Shown: piece after piece, positions 16,083 through 27,200 of the stretch
How positions within the stretch are numbered: the first letter of the stretch is position 1
How the letters are laid out: every line of letters starts with the position of its first letter
From: Nocardia jejuensis NBRC 103114
GTDB lineage: Bacteria > Actinomycetota > Actinomycetes > Mycobacteriales > Mycobacteriaceae
Length of the DNA stretch: 64,000 nucleotides
Direction of reading: 5' to 3'
NCBI RefSeq assembly: GCF_001613145.1
Contig: NZ_BDBU01000049.1
Span: 1 to 64,000 of the forward strand
The notes under the pieces: model-generated
Seen by the model: the letters and a program-made list of their open reading frames with translations, nothing else
Told to the model about the DNA's origin: nothing
The model's database searches: none
Position numbers and translations under genes: made by a program

Positions 16083-16573
16083 TCGGATCCGCCCCCTCGC
16101 CGTAGACACGTGTCCCGAGGCTATTGACCGAGATCACGACGCGGCAGACCCCGATTCCTGTGCCCCGGATCTCTCCGGCGTCCCGGTCCGGTCGCGCGCG
16201 GCCCCGGATGGGAGCGGGTGAACGGCGGCGATCCTCCTGGCCACCGATCAGCTGGGCGAACGGATCACCGGCGCGGTGCGGTGCGCAGACCCAGTCGCGG
16301 CAAACCATGCTGAGTCGCCCAGCGGACCGCGTGCCGTGCATTCATCAAAACTCCTGTGTCGCACAGCGAACGCTTCACAGTACGTTGAGCGGCGACTGAG
16401 CGCCGAGGTCGAGCTCGCCCATGACCACGGCGAATGCCGGGCAGCGCAGCCCGGGCCTGCTTGGTAGCCTGAGTCGTTCATACGTGCGAACGCGACCGAC
16501 AGGTGTGGCGCGGATGCCTTTCCCGTCGCCCTGATCGGTGAAACCCCGCTCGAACGAAAGGCTTCACAGCTCC
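16083..16573. promoter_or_regulatory. Divergent control region between thioester reductase and type II thioesterase
   Basis: No supported gene in 491 nt; all short open frames lack ribosome binding sites and family resemblance. The left end carries a -10-like TAGCCT for the reductase (minus strand, 16118-16123). The right end carries TAGCCT on the plus strand (16465-16470) followed by an 18-nt palindrome. The spacing suits two divergent promoters under shared control. Confidence 0.45.
16475..16492. promoter_or_regulatory. Imperfect palindrome, candidate operator ahead of the type II thioesterase
   Basis: CGTTCATACGTGCGAACG is an 18-nt inverted repeat with five-base arms CGTTC/GAACG around a central ACGT; 14 of 18 positions are symmetric. 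It begins 5 nt after a -10-like TAGCCT, so it would cover the transcription start of the thioesterase gene, as TetR-family operators often do. No regulator gene adjoins it. Confidence 0.4.
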
Positions 16574-17332
16574 ATGGCTGATAGTTGGCTACGCCGTTTG
16601 ACCTCCTCGCCCAGCGACGACGCCCACACACTGGTGTGCTTTCCGCACGCGGGCGGCTCGGCCATCTCCTTCGGGCCGTTGGCCAAGAGCATCGGGCCGG
16701 ACTACGAGATGCTCGCCGTTCAGTACCCGGGGCGGCAGGACAGGCGCCGCGAACCGCTAGTCGGGGATATCGGAGAGCTGGTCGACGGCCTGCTTCCCGA
16801 GCTGACCGGCCTGCTCGGGGACTCGCGGGCGTTCTCGCTGTTCGGGCACAGCATGGGATCCGTCGTCGCTTTCGAGACCTCCCGGCGGCTGGAGTCGACG
16901 ATGGGAGCGACCGCGCGCGTGCTGTTCGCCTCCGGTCGGCGGGCACCCTCGGCCGCGCTGCCGGAGGTTCGGATACATCAGATCAGTGATCGGGAGCTGG
17001 CCGATCACCTCGTGCGGTCCGGCGGCACTCCGGCGGCGTTGCTCGAGGATCCGGAATTTCGCCGGTTGATCCTGGAGGTCGTGCGGAACGACTATCGCGC
17101 CATCGAGACGTACCGCTGCGACGCGGATGCCCGGGTCGGCAGCCCGATCGTCGCGCTGGCCGGCGAAGCGGATCCCGACGCGAGTCTCGCTCAGATTCAG
17201 GAGTGGGGCGCGCACACGTCCGAAAGCTTCTCCGCGACAACGTTTCCCGGTGGCCACTTCTTCATCGACGCCAATCGCGCACCGATCGGCGAGCTGATTC
17301 GCGAGCATTGCGCGCGAGCGCTGTCGAAGTAG
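16574..17332 (+). CDS. Type II thioesterase (PKS/NRPS editing)
   Basis: A 252-residue alpha/beta hydrolase of the stand-alone thioesterase family that clears misacylated carrier proteins in PKS and NRPS lines. The N-terminal LVCFPHAGGSA is the family oxyanion segment, GHSMG at 91-95 places the nucleophile at Ser93, and His228 in GGHFF completes the triad. The acidic member is probably in the GEADPDAS segment. The length is normal. I chose ATG 16574; a GTG at 16538 is open but has no ribosome binding site. The gene converges on the 3' end of the thioesterase-bearing PKS gene 70 nt away and is the best evidence that the PKS cluster extends at least this far left. Confidence 0.9.
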   Translation: MADSWLRRLTSSPSDDAHTLVCFPHAGGSAISFGPLAKSIGPDYEMLAVQYPGRQDRRREPLVGDIGELVDGLLPELTGLLGDSRAFSLFGHSMGSVVAFETSRRLESTMGATARVLFASGRRAPSAALPEVRIHQISDRELADHLVRSGGTPAALLEDPEFRRLILEVVRNDYRAIETYRCDADARVGSPIVALAGEADPDASLAQIQEWGAHTSESFSATTFPGGHFFIDANRAPIGELIREHCARALSK

Positions 17333-17360
17333 GCGCGCTCGAGCGCGTGTCGAAGTAGGC
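17322..17360. repeat. 13-nt direct repeat spanning the thioesterase stop codon
   Basis: TGTCGAAGTAGGC occurs at 17322-17334 (containing the stop codon) and again at 17348-17360, separated by a 14-nt perfect palindrome CGCGCTCGAGCGCG that slightly overlaps the first copy. It looks like a small tandem duplication of the gene's 3' end. Confidence 0.6.
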
Positions 17361-17365
17361 CGGAG

Positions 17366-17395
17366 CGACCGGGTGGGCACGGGCCCACCCGGTCG
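17366..17395. terminator. Bidirectional hairpin terminator between convergent genes
   Basis: A perfect 13-bp stem (left arm CGACCGGGTGGGC, right arm GCCCACCCGGTCG) with a 4-nt loop ACGG lies between the stop of the type II thioesterase and the stop of the last PKS gene. No U-tract follows, as is usual in actinomycetes. It can serve both strands. Confidence 0.7.
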
Positions 17396-17401
17396 GTGTC
17401 G

Positions 17402-18200
17402 CTAGCGGTCCAACCAGTTCTCGATCGCGGCGGCGGCTTCGGCCGAGCGGTCCTCCAGGATCGTGAAGTGGTCGGCATCCACCGATACGACGGTGTGGGC
17501 GGGGTCCCAGGGTTCGGCCTGCCAGTCGGCGCGGTCCGGGTCACTGCCGAGGAACGACCGGGCGCACTGCAGGAACAGGGTCGGGACGGCGACCGATCCG
17601 GGCGCCATGTGCTGCAGCAGGTGCACGTAGCGACCCATCCCGGTGAGCCGGGCCTGATCGAAGCGGCCGAAGGTGGCCTGATCCGAGACCATGTGCTCGG
17701 CCATCGCGCGCAGCAGCCATTCGCCGTCGTCGTGGACCTCGTAGGTGTCCAGCAAGACCACGCTCTCCGGCGTCGGACCGCCTGCGCCTTCGAGGTACTC
17801 GGCGGTGAGGTAGGCCAGCAGGCCGCCCGAGGAGTAGCCGAGCAGGACGAACGGATCACCCTGTGCCGCTTCGAGAACGGAGCGGGCCAAGCCCTGCAGC
17901 GCGGCGGCCGGGGTCGACGGCAGCGACTCCCCCGCACCGAAACCCACTGGCGGCAGTGCGATTACGTCGCGGTCGGCGCCCAGGTGCGAGACGACGCGGG
18001 CATACTGGTGTGCGCCGCCGGTGGCCAGTGGCGGTGTGACGCAGATGATCCGCGGCCGGGTGGGGCCGACCGCGAGTCGCGCGGGCACCGGTAGCCGATC
18101 GAGTTCCGCCGCCGTGGCGAACTCCTCACGCAGCTCCGCCACCGCACGCAGGAGATGGAATCCCTTGGCGGCCTGTCCGCTCAGTACCGCACCACGGAAC
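17402..18200 (-). other. Thioesterase domain (chain release)
   Basis: The C-terminal alpha/beta hydrolase of the last PKS. CVTPPLATGGAHQYARV opens the fold, GYSSGG carries the nucleophile (codons near 17835), LLDTYE holds a probable acidic residue, and DADHF carries the histidine (near 17470). It is an ordinary type I release domain, active by motif; lactone or free acid cannot be told from sequence. Confidence 0.9.
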
Positions 18201-21200
18201 ATTCCGTACAGGGAGTCGTCCATGGCGGCGCCGGTGGACGCGGTGGGTTCGCCGGTGGTGAGCTCCTTGCACAGATACCGCGCCAGGGCCGCGGGTGTCT
18301 TGTGATCGAAGATCGCGGCAGTGGGCAGGGTCAGGCCGGTGGAGGCGTTGAGCGCGGTGCGCAGTTCCATCGCGGCGAGCGAGTCGAAACCGGATTCGAG
18401 GAAATCGCGTTCGGGATCGAGTGATTCGGCGCTGTCGTGGCCGAGCAGCCTGGCGGCGTTCTCCAGGATGTGCGTGCGGAGCCACTGTTCGGCCTCCGAT
18501 TCCGAGAGTTGCGCCAGGCGGCGGCGCAGCGCTCCGGCATCCTGCGCGCTGCCACCGCGACGTCCCGTGCGCGTGACCAGATCGCGCAGCAGCGCGGGGA
18601 CCGTGTCCCGGGCCCGCAGGGCGGTCCGATCGATGTCGACCGGAACCGATACCGGGCGATCGGAAACGACCGCGGCGTCGAACAGTTCGAGCGCCTCGGC
18701 CGCGGACAGCGGCGGGAAGCCTTGACGGCGCAGGCGCCGGCGGTCGGTCTCGCCGAGCCACTGCGAGAGCCCGGTGTCGATGCCCCACAGACCGTAGGCG
18801 AGTGAGGTGGCGGGCAGGCCGGCGGCGTGCCGGTGAGTCGCCAGAGCGTCGAGGAACAGATTGGCGGCGGCGTACCCGCCCTGTCCGGCGGGCAGGATCA
18901 GACCGGCCACCGAGGAGATCAGCACGAAGGCCGACAGATCCAGGTCGCGGGTGAGTTCGTGCAGGTGCCAGGCGGAGTCGGCCTTGGCGGCCAGGGAGTA
19001 GTCGATCTGGTCGGGGGTCAGCGATTCCACGAGGCCGTTGTGGGCGACGCCCGCCACGTGGACGATCGCGCCCAGCGGGTGGTCCGCGGGGATGGAGGCG
19101 AGCAGATCCCGCAGGGCGGCACGGTCCGCGACGTCGCAGGCAGCGACTCGGACCTGGGCCCCCAGGGTTTCCAGGTCACCGGTGAAGTCTGTGAGGGTGG
19201 CGGGATCGCGGCGGCCGACGAGCAGCAGGTGACGGACGCCGTGGTGGGTGACCAGGTGTTCGGCCAGAATGCGGCCGATTCCGCCGGTGCCGCCGGTGAT
19301 GAGGACGGTGCGGTCCGGATCCCAGGGGCTCGGCAGGTCGTGCTCGGGTGCTACGGCGCGCACGAGCCGGGGGACCCGGGTTCCCTCGGTGTCGACGGCC
19401 AGTTCCGGTTCGCCGGTGATCGCCACGGCGGCAAGGCGTTCGGACGCGATCGCGGCGGGAGCCTGGAGCAGGACGACGCGACCGGGGTTCTCCGCCTGTG
19501 CCGCGCGGACCAGACCCCACACCGCGGCGGCGGCCGGGTCGTCGGCGCTGTCGGTGACCACCGCGAGAGTGCTTGCGGCATAAGCCTGTTCGCGCAGGAA
19601 CTCGTGCAGCACCGCGAGCGTGCCGTGCAGGGCGTCGCGCAGTGCGGCGGGCACATCGGCGCCCGTGACCGGGGGGCGGAACAGCAGCAGCGGTGCGGGG
19701 TCCGCGGTGCCCCACTCCGCCCAGGCGATGTTGCCCGAGCGCGGCTCGGGACCCGGACGCCAGCTGAGTTCGTACAGCGCGTCGGGTGCGGATCGGGTTG
19801 CGGCGGTGAGCAGCTCGCGGGACATCGGACGGACGGCCAGCGACCGCACCGACAGCAGTGGTCCACCGGCGGCGTCGGTCATCGCCAGGGTGAGCGCGCC
19901 GTCCACCCAGGTCAGGCGGACCCGGACTCGGCGCGCGCCGTCGGCGTGCACGCGGACCGAGGACCAGGCGAACGGGACCAGTGTCGGGCGGTCGGCGCCG
20001 TCGTCGGTGAGCGGTGCGCCGAAGGACAGGGCGTGCATGGCGGCGTCCAGCAGTGCCGGATGGACGCCGTAGCCCTGGGCGGAGACCTGTTCGGGCAGGG
20101 CGATCTCGGCGTAGAGGTCGCCCTCGCGCCGCCACAGAGCCGAAAGTCCTTGGAAGGCAGGGCCGTAGTGGTAGCCCTGGTCGGCGAGTGTGTCGTACGC
20201 ACCGTCGATGCCGATGGCCGTGGCCCCCGCCGGTGGCCAGTCGGCGAAGTCGGTCCAGGTGGTGAACTCGTCGTCGGTGCTCGGGCGTACCGCGCCGATG
20301 GCGTGGTGCGTCCATGGGAGGGAGGGATCCTCGCCGTCTCCGCTCGAGTAGATGTCGAGCGTGCGGCGACCGGTGTCGTCGGCCTCACCGACGATCACCT
20401 GGAGTTGCACTCCGGTATGCCCCCGCAGGATCAGCGGGGCCAGGAGGGTGAGTTCCTCCAATTCCGCGCAGTCGACCTGGGTTCCGGCGTAGACGGCCAG
20501 TTCGACGAAACCGGTGCCGGGCAGCAGGACGGTGCCCAGCACATCGTGATCGGCCAGCCATGGATGCGTGGTCGTTCCGAGGCGGCCGGTGAATCGGATG
20601 CCCCCGGTCTCCGGCTGCGGGACCGCCGCTCCGAGCAGCGGGTGCTCGGTGGAGCGCAGGCCCAGGGTGAAGGCTTCGCCGGTGTGGAGCGGGCCGGTGG
20701 TCCAGAAGCGACGGTGCTGGAAGTCGTAGGTGGGCAGATCGATCCGGGCGGCACCGGTGCCGGTGTAGTAGCCGGGCCAGTCCACCTGCGCACCGGTGAC
20801 GTGCAGGCGGGCCAGCGCGGTCAGCAGGGTCACGGGGTCGGCGCTGTGCCGCTTGGCGAGCGGGACGGTGGTCGCCGGATCGAGAGTCTGGGCGACCATC
20901 GGGGTCAGGACGGCATCGGGGCCTACCTCGGCGACGCGGACGACGCCCAGGGAGGCCATGGTGGTGACGGCGTCGGCGAAGCGGACGGCGCCGCGAACCT
21001 GGTTCACCCAGTAGGCCGGATCGGACATCTCGTCCTCGACCCGTGTCCCGGTCACGGTGGAGACCAGTGCGATATGCGGACGGCCGAAGGCCAGGCCCGC
21101 TATGGCCGTGGCGAATTCGGCGAGCATCGGGTCCATGAGCGCGGAGTGGAACGCGTGTGAGACGCGCAGTCGATGTGTGCGCCAGCTGTTTTCGACGCAT

Positions 21201-24200
21201 CGATCGAGAATCGGTGCGATATCGGCCTCGGTGCCGGACAGGACCACCGAGAACGGGCCGTTGACGGCGGCGATCGAGACGTCACCGGACAGCAGGGGTG
21301 CGATATCCGCCTCCGAGGCGCCCACCGCGACCATTGCTCCCGCGGTGGGCAAGGCCTGCATCAGGCGGCCGCGCGCGGCGACGAGCACACAGGCGTCGCG
21401 CAGGGACATGACCCCGGCGACATGGGCCGCGGCTATTTCGCCGATCGAGTGACCGGCGACGACATCGGCACGGACGCCCCAGGATTCGACGAGGCGGAAC
21501 AGCGCCACCTCGAAGGCGAACAGGCTCGCCTGGGCGAACACCGTCGCGTCGATGAGGTCCTCCGAGTGCAGCGCCTCGGCCAACGACACCTGGTGTCCGA
21601 GGAGGGGATCCAGCTCGGCGACGATCGCGTCGAAGGCTTCGGCGAACACCGGGTAGGCGGTGTGCAGCTCGGTGGCCATGCCGGACCACTGTGCGCCCTG
21701 ACCGGAGAACACCATGCCCGTCGAGCCCGTCACCGCGCGCCCGGTCACGACGCCGGGGGTCTGCGCACCCGAGGCGAGTGCCTCTACTCTCGTGCGCAGA
21801 TCGGCGGGATCCGAGGCCAGCACCACCGCGCGGTGCTCGAATACCGCACGGGTCGCGGCCAGGGAGAAGCCGATGTCGATCGGATCGTGTTCGGCGGCAT
21901 GACGTGTCAGGCGTTCCGCCTGCCCGGCCAGCGCCGTGCCGTGCCGTGCGGAAATCACCCAGGGCAGGATGTTCCCGGCCGGAGCTGTCGTGGTCCCGGC
22001 GACCGGAACCGGTTGCGGGGCCTGCTCGATGATGACGTGCGCGTTGGTGCCGCTGATGCCGAAGGAGGAGACACCGGCGCGACGGGGGCGATCGACCTGC
22101 GGCCAGGCCACCGACTCGGTCAGCAACTGGACGTTGCCGTCGGTCCACTCGACCTTGGTGCTCGGCTGATCCACGTGCAGGGTGCGCGGCAGCACCCCGT
22201 GGCGCATGGCCATGATCATCTTGATCACGCCGCCCACGCCCGCGGCGGCTTGAGCGTGGCCGATATTGGATTTGAGCGAGCCGAGCCACAGCGGCCGATC
22301 CGCCGCGCGGCCCTGGCCATAGGTGGCCAGGAGGGCTTGCGCCTCGATGGGATCACCCAGTGTCGTTCCGGTGCCGTGGGCTTCGACCGCGTCCACCTCG
22401 GCCGCGACCACGCCCGCGTTGGCCAGCGCCTGCCGGATGACGCGGCGTTGCGCGGGGCCGTTGGGGGCGGTCAGACCGTTGGAGGCGCCGTCCTGATTCA
22501 CCGCGGAACCGGCGAGCACCGCCAGCACCCGGTGCCCGTTGCGCTGGGCGTCCGACAGACGCTCGAGCACGAGCACGCCCGCGCCCTCGGCCCAGCCGAC
22601 GCCATCGGCGTTGTCGGAGAACGATTTACACCGGCCATCCGGTGACAGGCCGCGCTGGCGGCTGAATTCCACGAAGGTCTCCGGTGTCGCCATGACGGCT
22701 ACGCCACCGGCCAGCGCCAGGTCGGACTCCCCCGAGCGCAGGGACTGCGCGGCCAGATGCATGGCCACCAGCGACGACGAGCAGGCCGTGTCCACCGACA
22801 CCGCGGGACCTTCCAGGCCGAGTGTGTACGCGATGCGGCCGGAGACCAGGCTGCCGGTCGCGCCGACCCCGGCGCCCTGGGCGTAGTCGTGGTACATCAC
22901 GCCGGTGAATACGCCGGTCGCGCTGCCGCGCAGCGACGCGGGATCGAGTCCGGCGCGTTCCAGTGCCTCCCAGGTGGTTTCGAGCAGCTGACGCTGCTGC
23001 GGGTCCATCATGGTGGCTTCGTTGGGGCCGATGCCGAAGAAGTCGGCGTCGAAATCGGCCGCGGTGTGCAGGAATCCGCCTTCGCGGGTGTAGGACTTGC
23101 CCGCGCGGCCCGGTTCGGGGTCGTAGATGCCGTTGATGTCCCAGCCTCGGTCGACGGGCAGCCCGGATACCGCGTCGGTGCCCAGGCGCACGAGTTCCCA
23201 GAGATCCTCCGCAGATGTGACCCCGCCGGGGTAGCGGCAGGCCATGCCCACCACGGCTATCGGATCGTCACCGGCGGATCGGGTCGCGGTGACCGCGACA
23301 TCGCGGTTGACGCCGGTGAATTCGTCGGCCAGGTATTCCGCCAGTGCCTGCGGAGTCGGATAGTCGAAGACCAGGGTCGCGGGCAGTCGCAGACCGGTGG
23401 CGGTGTCGAGGGCATTGCGGAACTCGACGGCGCTGATCGAGTCGAAGCCGAGTTCGCTGAAGGCCTTGTCGGCGGCGATGGCGTTCGCGTCCTGATGGCC
23501 CAGAATCGCCGCGGCCTGAGCGCGCACGATCTCGACCAGAATGCCGAGGCGTTCATGCCCGGGGGTGTCGGTGAGACGGCTGCGCAGTGCGGTGGCGGCC
23601 GCGGATGCTGCCTTGCGGCGAGCGGGGATCAGGCCGGTGAACAAGGGCGGCACCGGGATTCCGGCTCCGCGCATGGTGTCCAGATCCAGCCGGGCCAGGA
23701 CGAGGGTGGCCGCGTCGGTGCGGGTCGCGGCGTCGAACAGGGCCAGGCCCTGATCGGCGGACAGCGGCAGCAGACCGGAACGGGACATGCGGCGGCGTTC
23801 GATCTCGCCGAGTTCGCCGGCCATGCCGCCGTCCCAGAGTCCCCAGGCGAAGGACTGAGCGGGGCGGCCCGAGGTCCTGCGGTGGGCCGCGAGAGCGTCC
23901 AGGCAGGAGTTGGCGGCGGCGTAGTTGCCCTGACCGGCATTGCCCAACGCCCCGGCCGCGGAACTGAAGAGCACGAAGGCTTTCAGCGGCAGGTCGGCGG
24001 TCAGCTCGTGCAGATGCAGGGCGGCGTCGACCTTGGGGCGCAGGACCGTGTCCATGCGCTCGGGGGTGAGCGATGCGATGGCGCCGTCGTCCAGGACACC
24101 GGCCAGGTGGAACACCCCGGCGAGGGGGCGCGCGGCGGGGATGTCGCTCAGCACTCGGGTGAGGGCGTCACGATCTGCCACGTCGCAGGCGTCGAACTCG

Positions 24201-27200
24201 ACCTCCGCGCCCAATTGCCGCAATTGCGAACCCAATTCGGCGGACTCGGGGGTGGAGTCGCCGCGACGGCTCAGCAGCACCAGGTGGCGCACGCCGTGCG
24301 AGGCCACCAGGTGCCGGGCGAACAGGCCGCCGAGCAGGCCACTGGCTCCGGTGATCAGAACGGTGTCCTCGGGACCGAACGAGGCTGTAGCCGAGAGTGT
24401 TTCGGCGCTCGCCGCGAGCGAGTCGGCGCGAGCGAGCCGGGCGATGTGTACCTGACCGTGCCGGACGGCCGCCTGGGGCTCACCCGCGGCGATGATTCCT
24501 CCGAGCGGTACGTCCGCATCGGAATCGCTGTCCAGCAGCAGGATTCGGCCGGGGAATTCGGCCTGGGCCGAACGTGCCAGACCGCACACCGCCGCACCGG
24601 CCAGGTTCGTGAGGTCCTCGCCCGCCACCGATACCGCGCCGCTGGTGCGGATCACCAGGACCGATTCCGCGAACTGTTCCCGGCTGGTGAAGGACTGCAG
24701 GACCTGGAGTACCTCCTGCGTGGCGGCGTGCACGGTGGCGGAGTCGTTACCCGCGGGCGGCGACAGGATCACCGCCCGCGGAGCCGGCTGCTCCCCCGGT
24801 TCCGCCCATGCGGCCGTGGTGATCTCACTCTCGGCAACGGTCAGCGGGGTCCACGAAACGTGGAACAGGGCAGTTCGGGCGATGGGGGTGCTCGCGGCGA
24901 GCTGAGCCGGATCGATCGGGCGCGAGGCCAGATGGCGCACCGTCGCCACCGGTGCGCCGGTGGGGTCCGCGAGGTCGAGGGAGACGCCGCGTTCGCCTCT
25001 GCGGGTGAGTCGCACGCGCAGGGCGTCGGCGCCGGCGGCGTGCACGGTGACGCCGGACCATTCGAACGGCAGGGCCAGCTCGGCGCGCTCGGCAGGCTGT
25101 TCGTCGGCGAAACGCAGGGCGTGCAGGGCGGCGTCGAGCAGCGCGGGGTGCAGGCCGAAACGTTCTGCCTCGGAACGGGAATGCTCCGGGAGCTCGACCT
25201 CGGCGTAAACGGCCTCGGGTGTGCGCCACACCCGCGAGAGAGCCTGGAACACCGGGCCGTAGTGATACCCCTGCGCATCGAGCGAGTCATAGGCGTCGTC
25301 GATGTCGACCGGCGTCGCACCGGCGGGCGGCCACTGCGTCAGATCCGCCGGTGCACTGTCGAATCCGGAGGCGAGGGTGCCTTCGGCGTTCAGCGTCCAG
25401 GAGCGCGCGGAATCATCGGCCTCGTCGTCGGGGCGGGAGAAGATCCGGACGCCGCGACGGCCGCCGCCGTCGTCGCCGCCGAGTACGACGCGAACCGCCA
25501 CGCCCGCCGAATCCGGCAGGACCAGGGGCGCGCGCAGCACCAGTTCGTCCAGGACCGCGCAGCCGACGCGCTCGCCGGCGTGCAGGGCGAGTTCGACGAG
25601 TCCGGTGCCGGGAAACAGCACGGTGTCCATCACGCGGTGATCGGCGAGCCACGGGTGGGTCTGCACGGACAGCCGTCCGCTCACGGAGATCACGTCGGAG
25701 TCCGGTTGGGAGAGCACCGCCGAGACGAGGGGGTGTCCGGTGGCCACCAGGCCCATCGAACGGGCGTCACCGCCCCCGGCGGGTCCTTCGGTCAGCCAGT
25801 AGCGGCGGTGCTGGAACGCGTAGGTGGGCAGGTCGATTCGGCGGGCCCGGGTACCGGCGAAGAGGGCGGGCCAGTCGATGTCCGCACCGGAGACGAACAG
25901 GGCGGCCACACCGGTCGACACCGAGGTCGAATCGGCGTTCGCCTTGCGGGCCAGCGCGATTGCCGCCGATGCCACCGGCGTTGATCCGATGTCGAGGGTG
26001 TGGGCGATCATCGGGGTGAGGACGGCGTCGGGCCCGATCTCGGCGAATCTCACCACGCCCGACTCGGCCATGGTGGTGACGGCGTCGGCGAAGCGCACGG
26101 TGCCACGGACCTGATCGACCCAGTAGCCGGGGTCGCTCATCTCATCGTCGACCCGCGTGCCGGTGAGGGTGGACACGAGCGGAAGGACCGGGCGATGGAA
26201 GGTCAGACCCGCGAGCACCGAGGCGAACTCGGTCAGCATGGGATCCATGAGAGCGGAGTGGAACGCGTGTGACACGCGGAGACGGTGTGTGCGCCAGCCG
26301 TTCTCGGCACAGCGGTCGATCATGGCGTCGATGTCGGCGGTGGCGCCGGACAGGACCACCGACGACGGGCTGTTGATCGCGGCGATCGAGACGTCGCCCG
26401 GCAACAGCGGCCGCACCTGCGATTCCGACGCGCCGACCGCGACCATCGCGCCGCCGGCCGGGAGCGCCTGCATCAGGCGGCCGCGGGCTGCCACCAGCAC
26501 GCAGGCGTCGGGCAGTGACATGACTCCCGCGACGTGGGCCGCGGCGATCTCGCCGATCGAGTGACCGGCGAGCACCCCGGGGCGCACGCCCCAGGACTCG
26601 AGCAGGCGGTACAGCGCCACCTCGAAGGCGAACAGGCCCGCCTGGGCATAGACGGTCCGGTCGATCAGATCCTCGGCGGGCAAGGCGGCGGGCAGCGACA
26701 CCTCTTGCCCGAGAAGAGGATCCAGTTCGGCGACGATCGCGTCGAAGGACTCGGCGAAAACGGGGTGGGCGGCGTGGAGTGCGGTGGCCATCCCTGCCCA
26801 CTGCGCACCCTGGCCGGAGAACACCAGGCCCGTCGAACCGGCTGTCGCGCGACCGGTCACCACGGCCGGGACGGTATCTCCGAGACTCAGTGCTCCCGCG
26901 GCGTTCAGCAGACCTTCGCGCTCGGCCGACAGGACCACGGCACGGTGCTCGAATCGCACCGCGGCCGTTGCCAGCGAGAAACCGATGTCGATCGGATCAT
27001 GCTCGGCGGCATGGGATATCAGGCGCGCGGCTCGGTCGGCGAGGGCCTGTTCGCCGCGCGCGGAGATCACCCACGGCAGCACCGCGCCGGAAGGGGTGGT
27101 CTCGGGCACGACCGCGGATTCGACCACCGGAGCCTGCTCGACGATGAGGTGGGCGTTGGTGCCGCTGAGGCCGAACGAGGAGACACCGGCGCGGCGCGGG

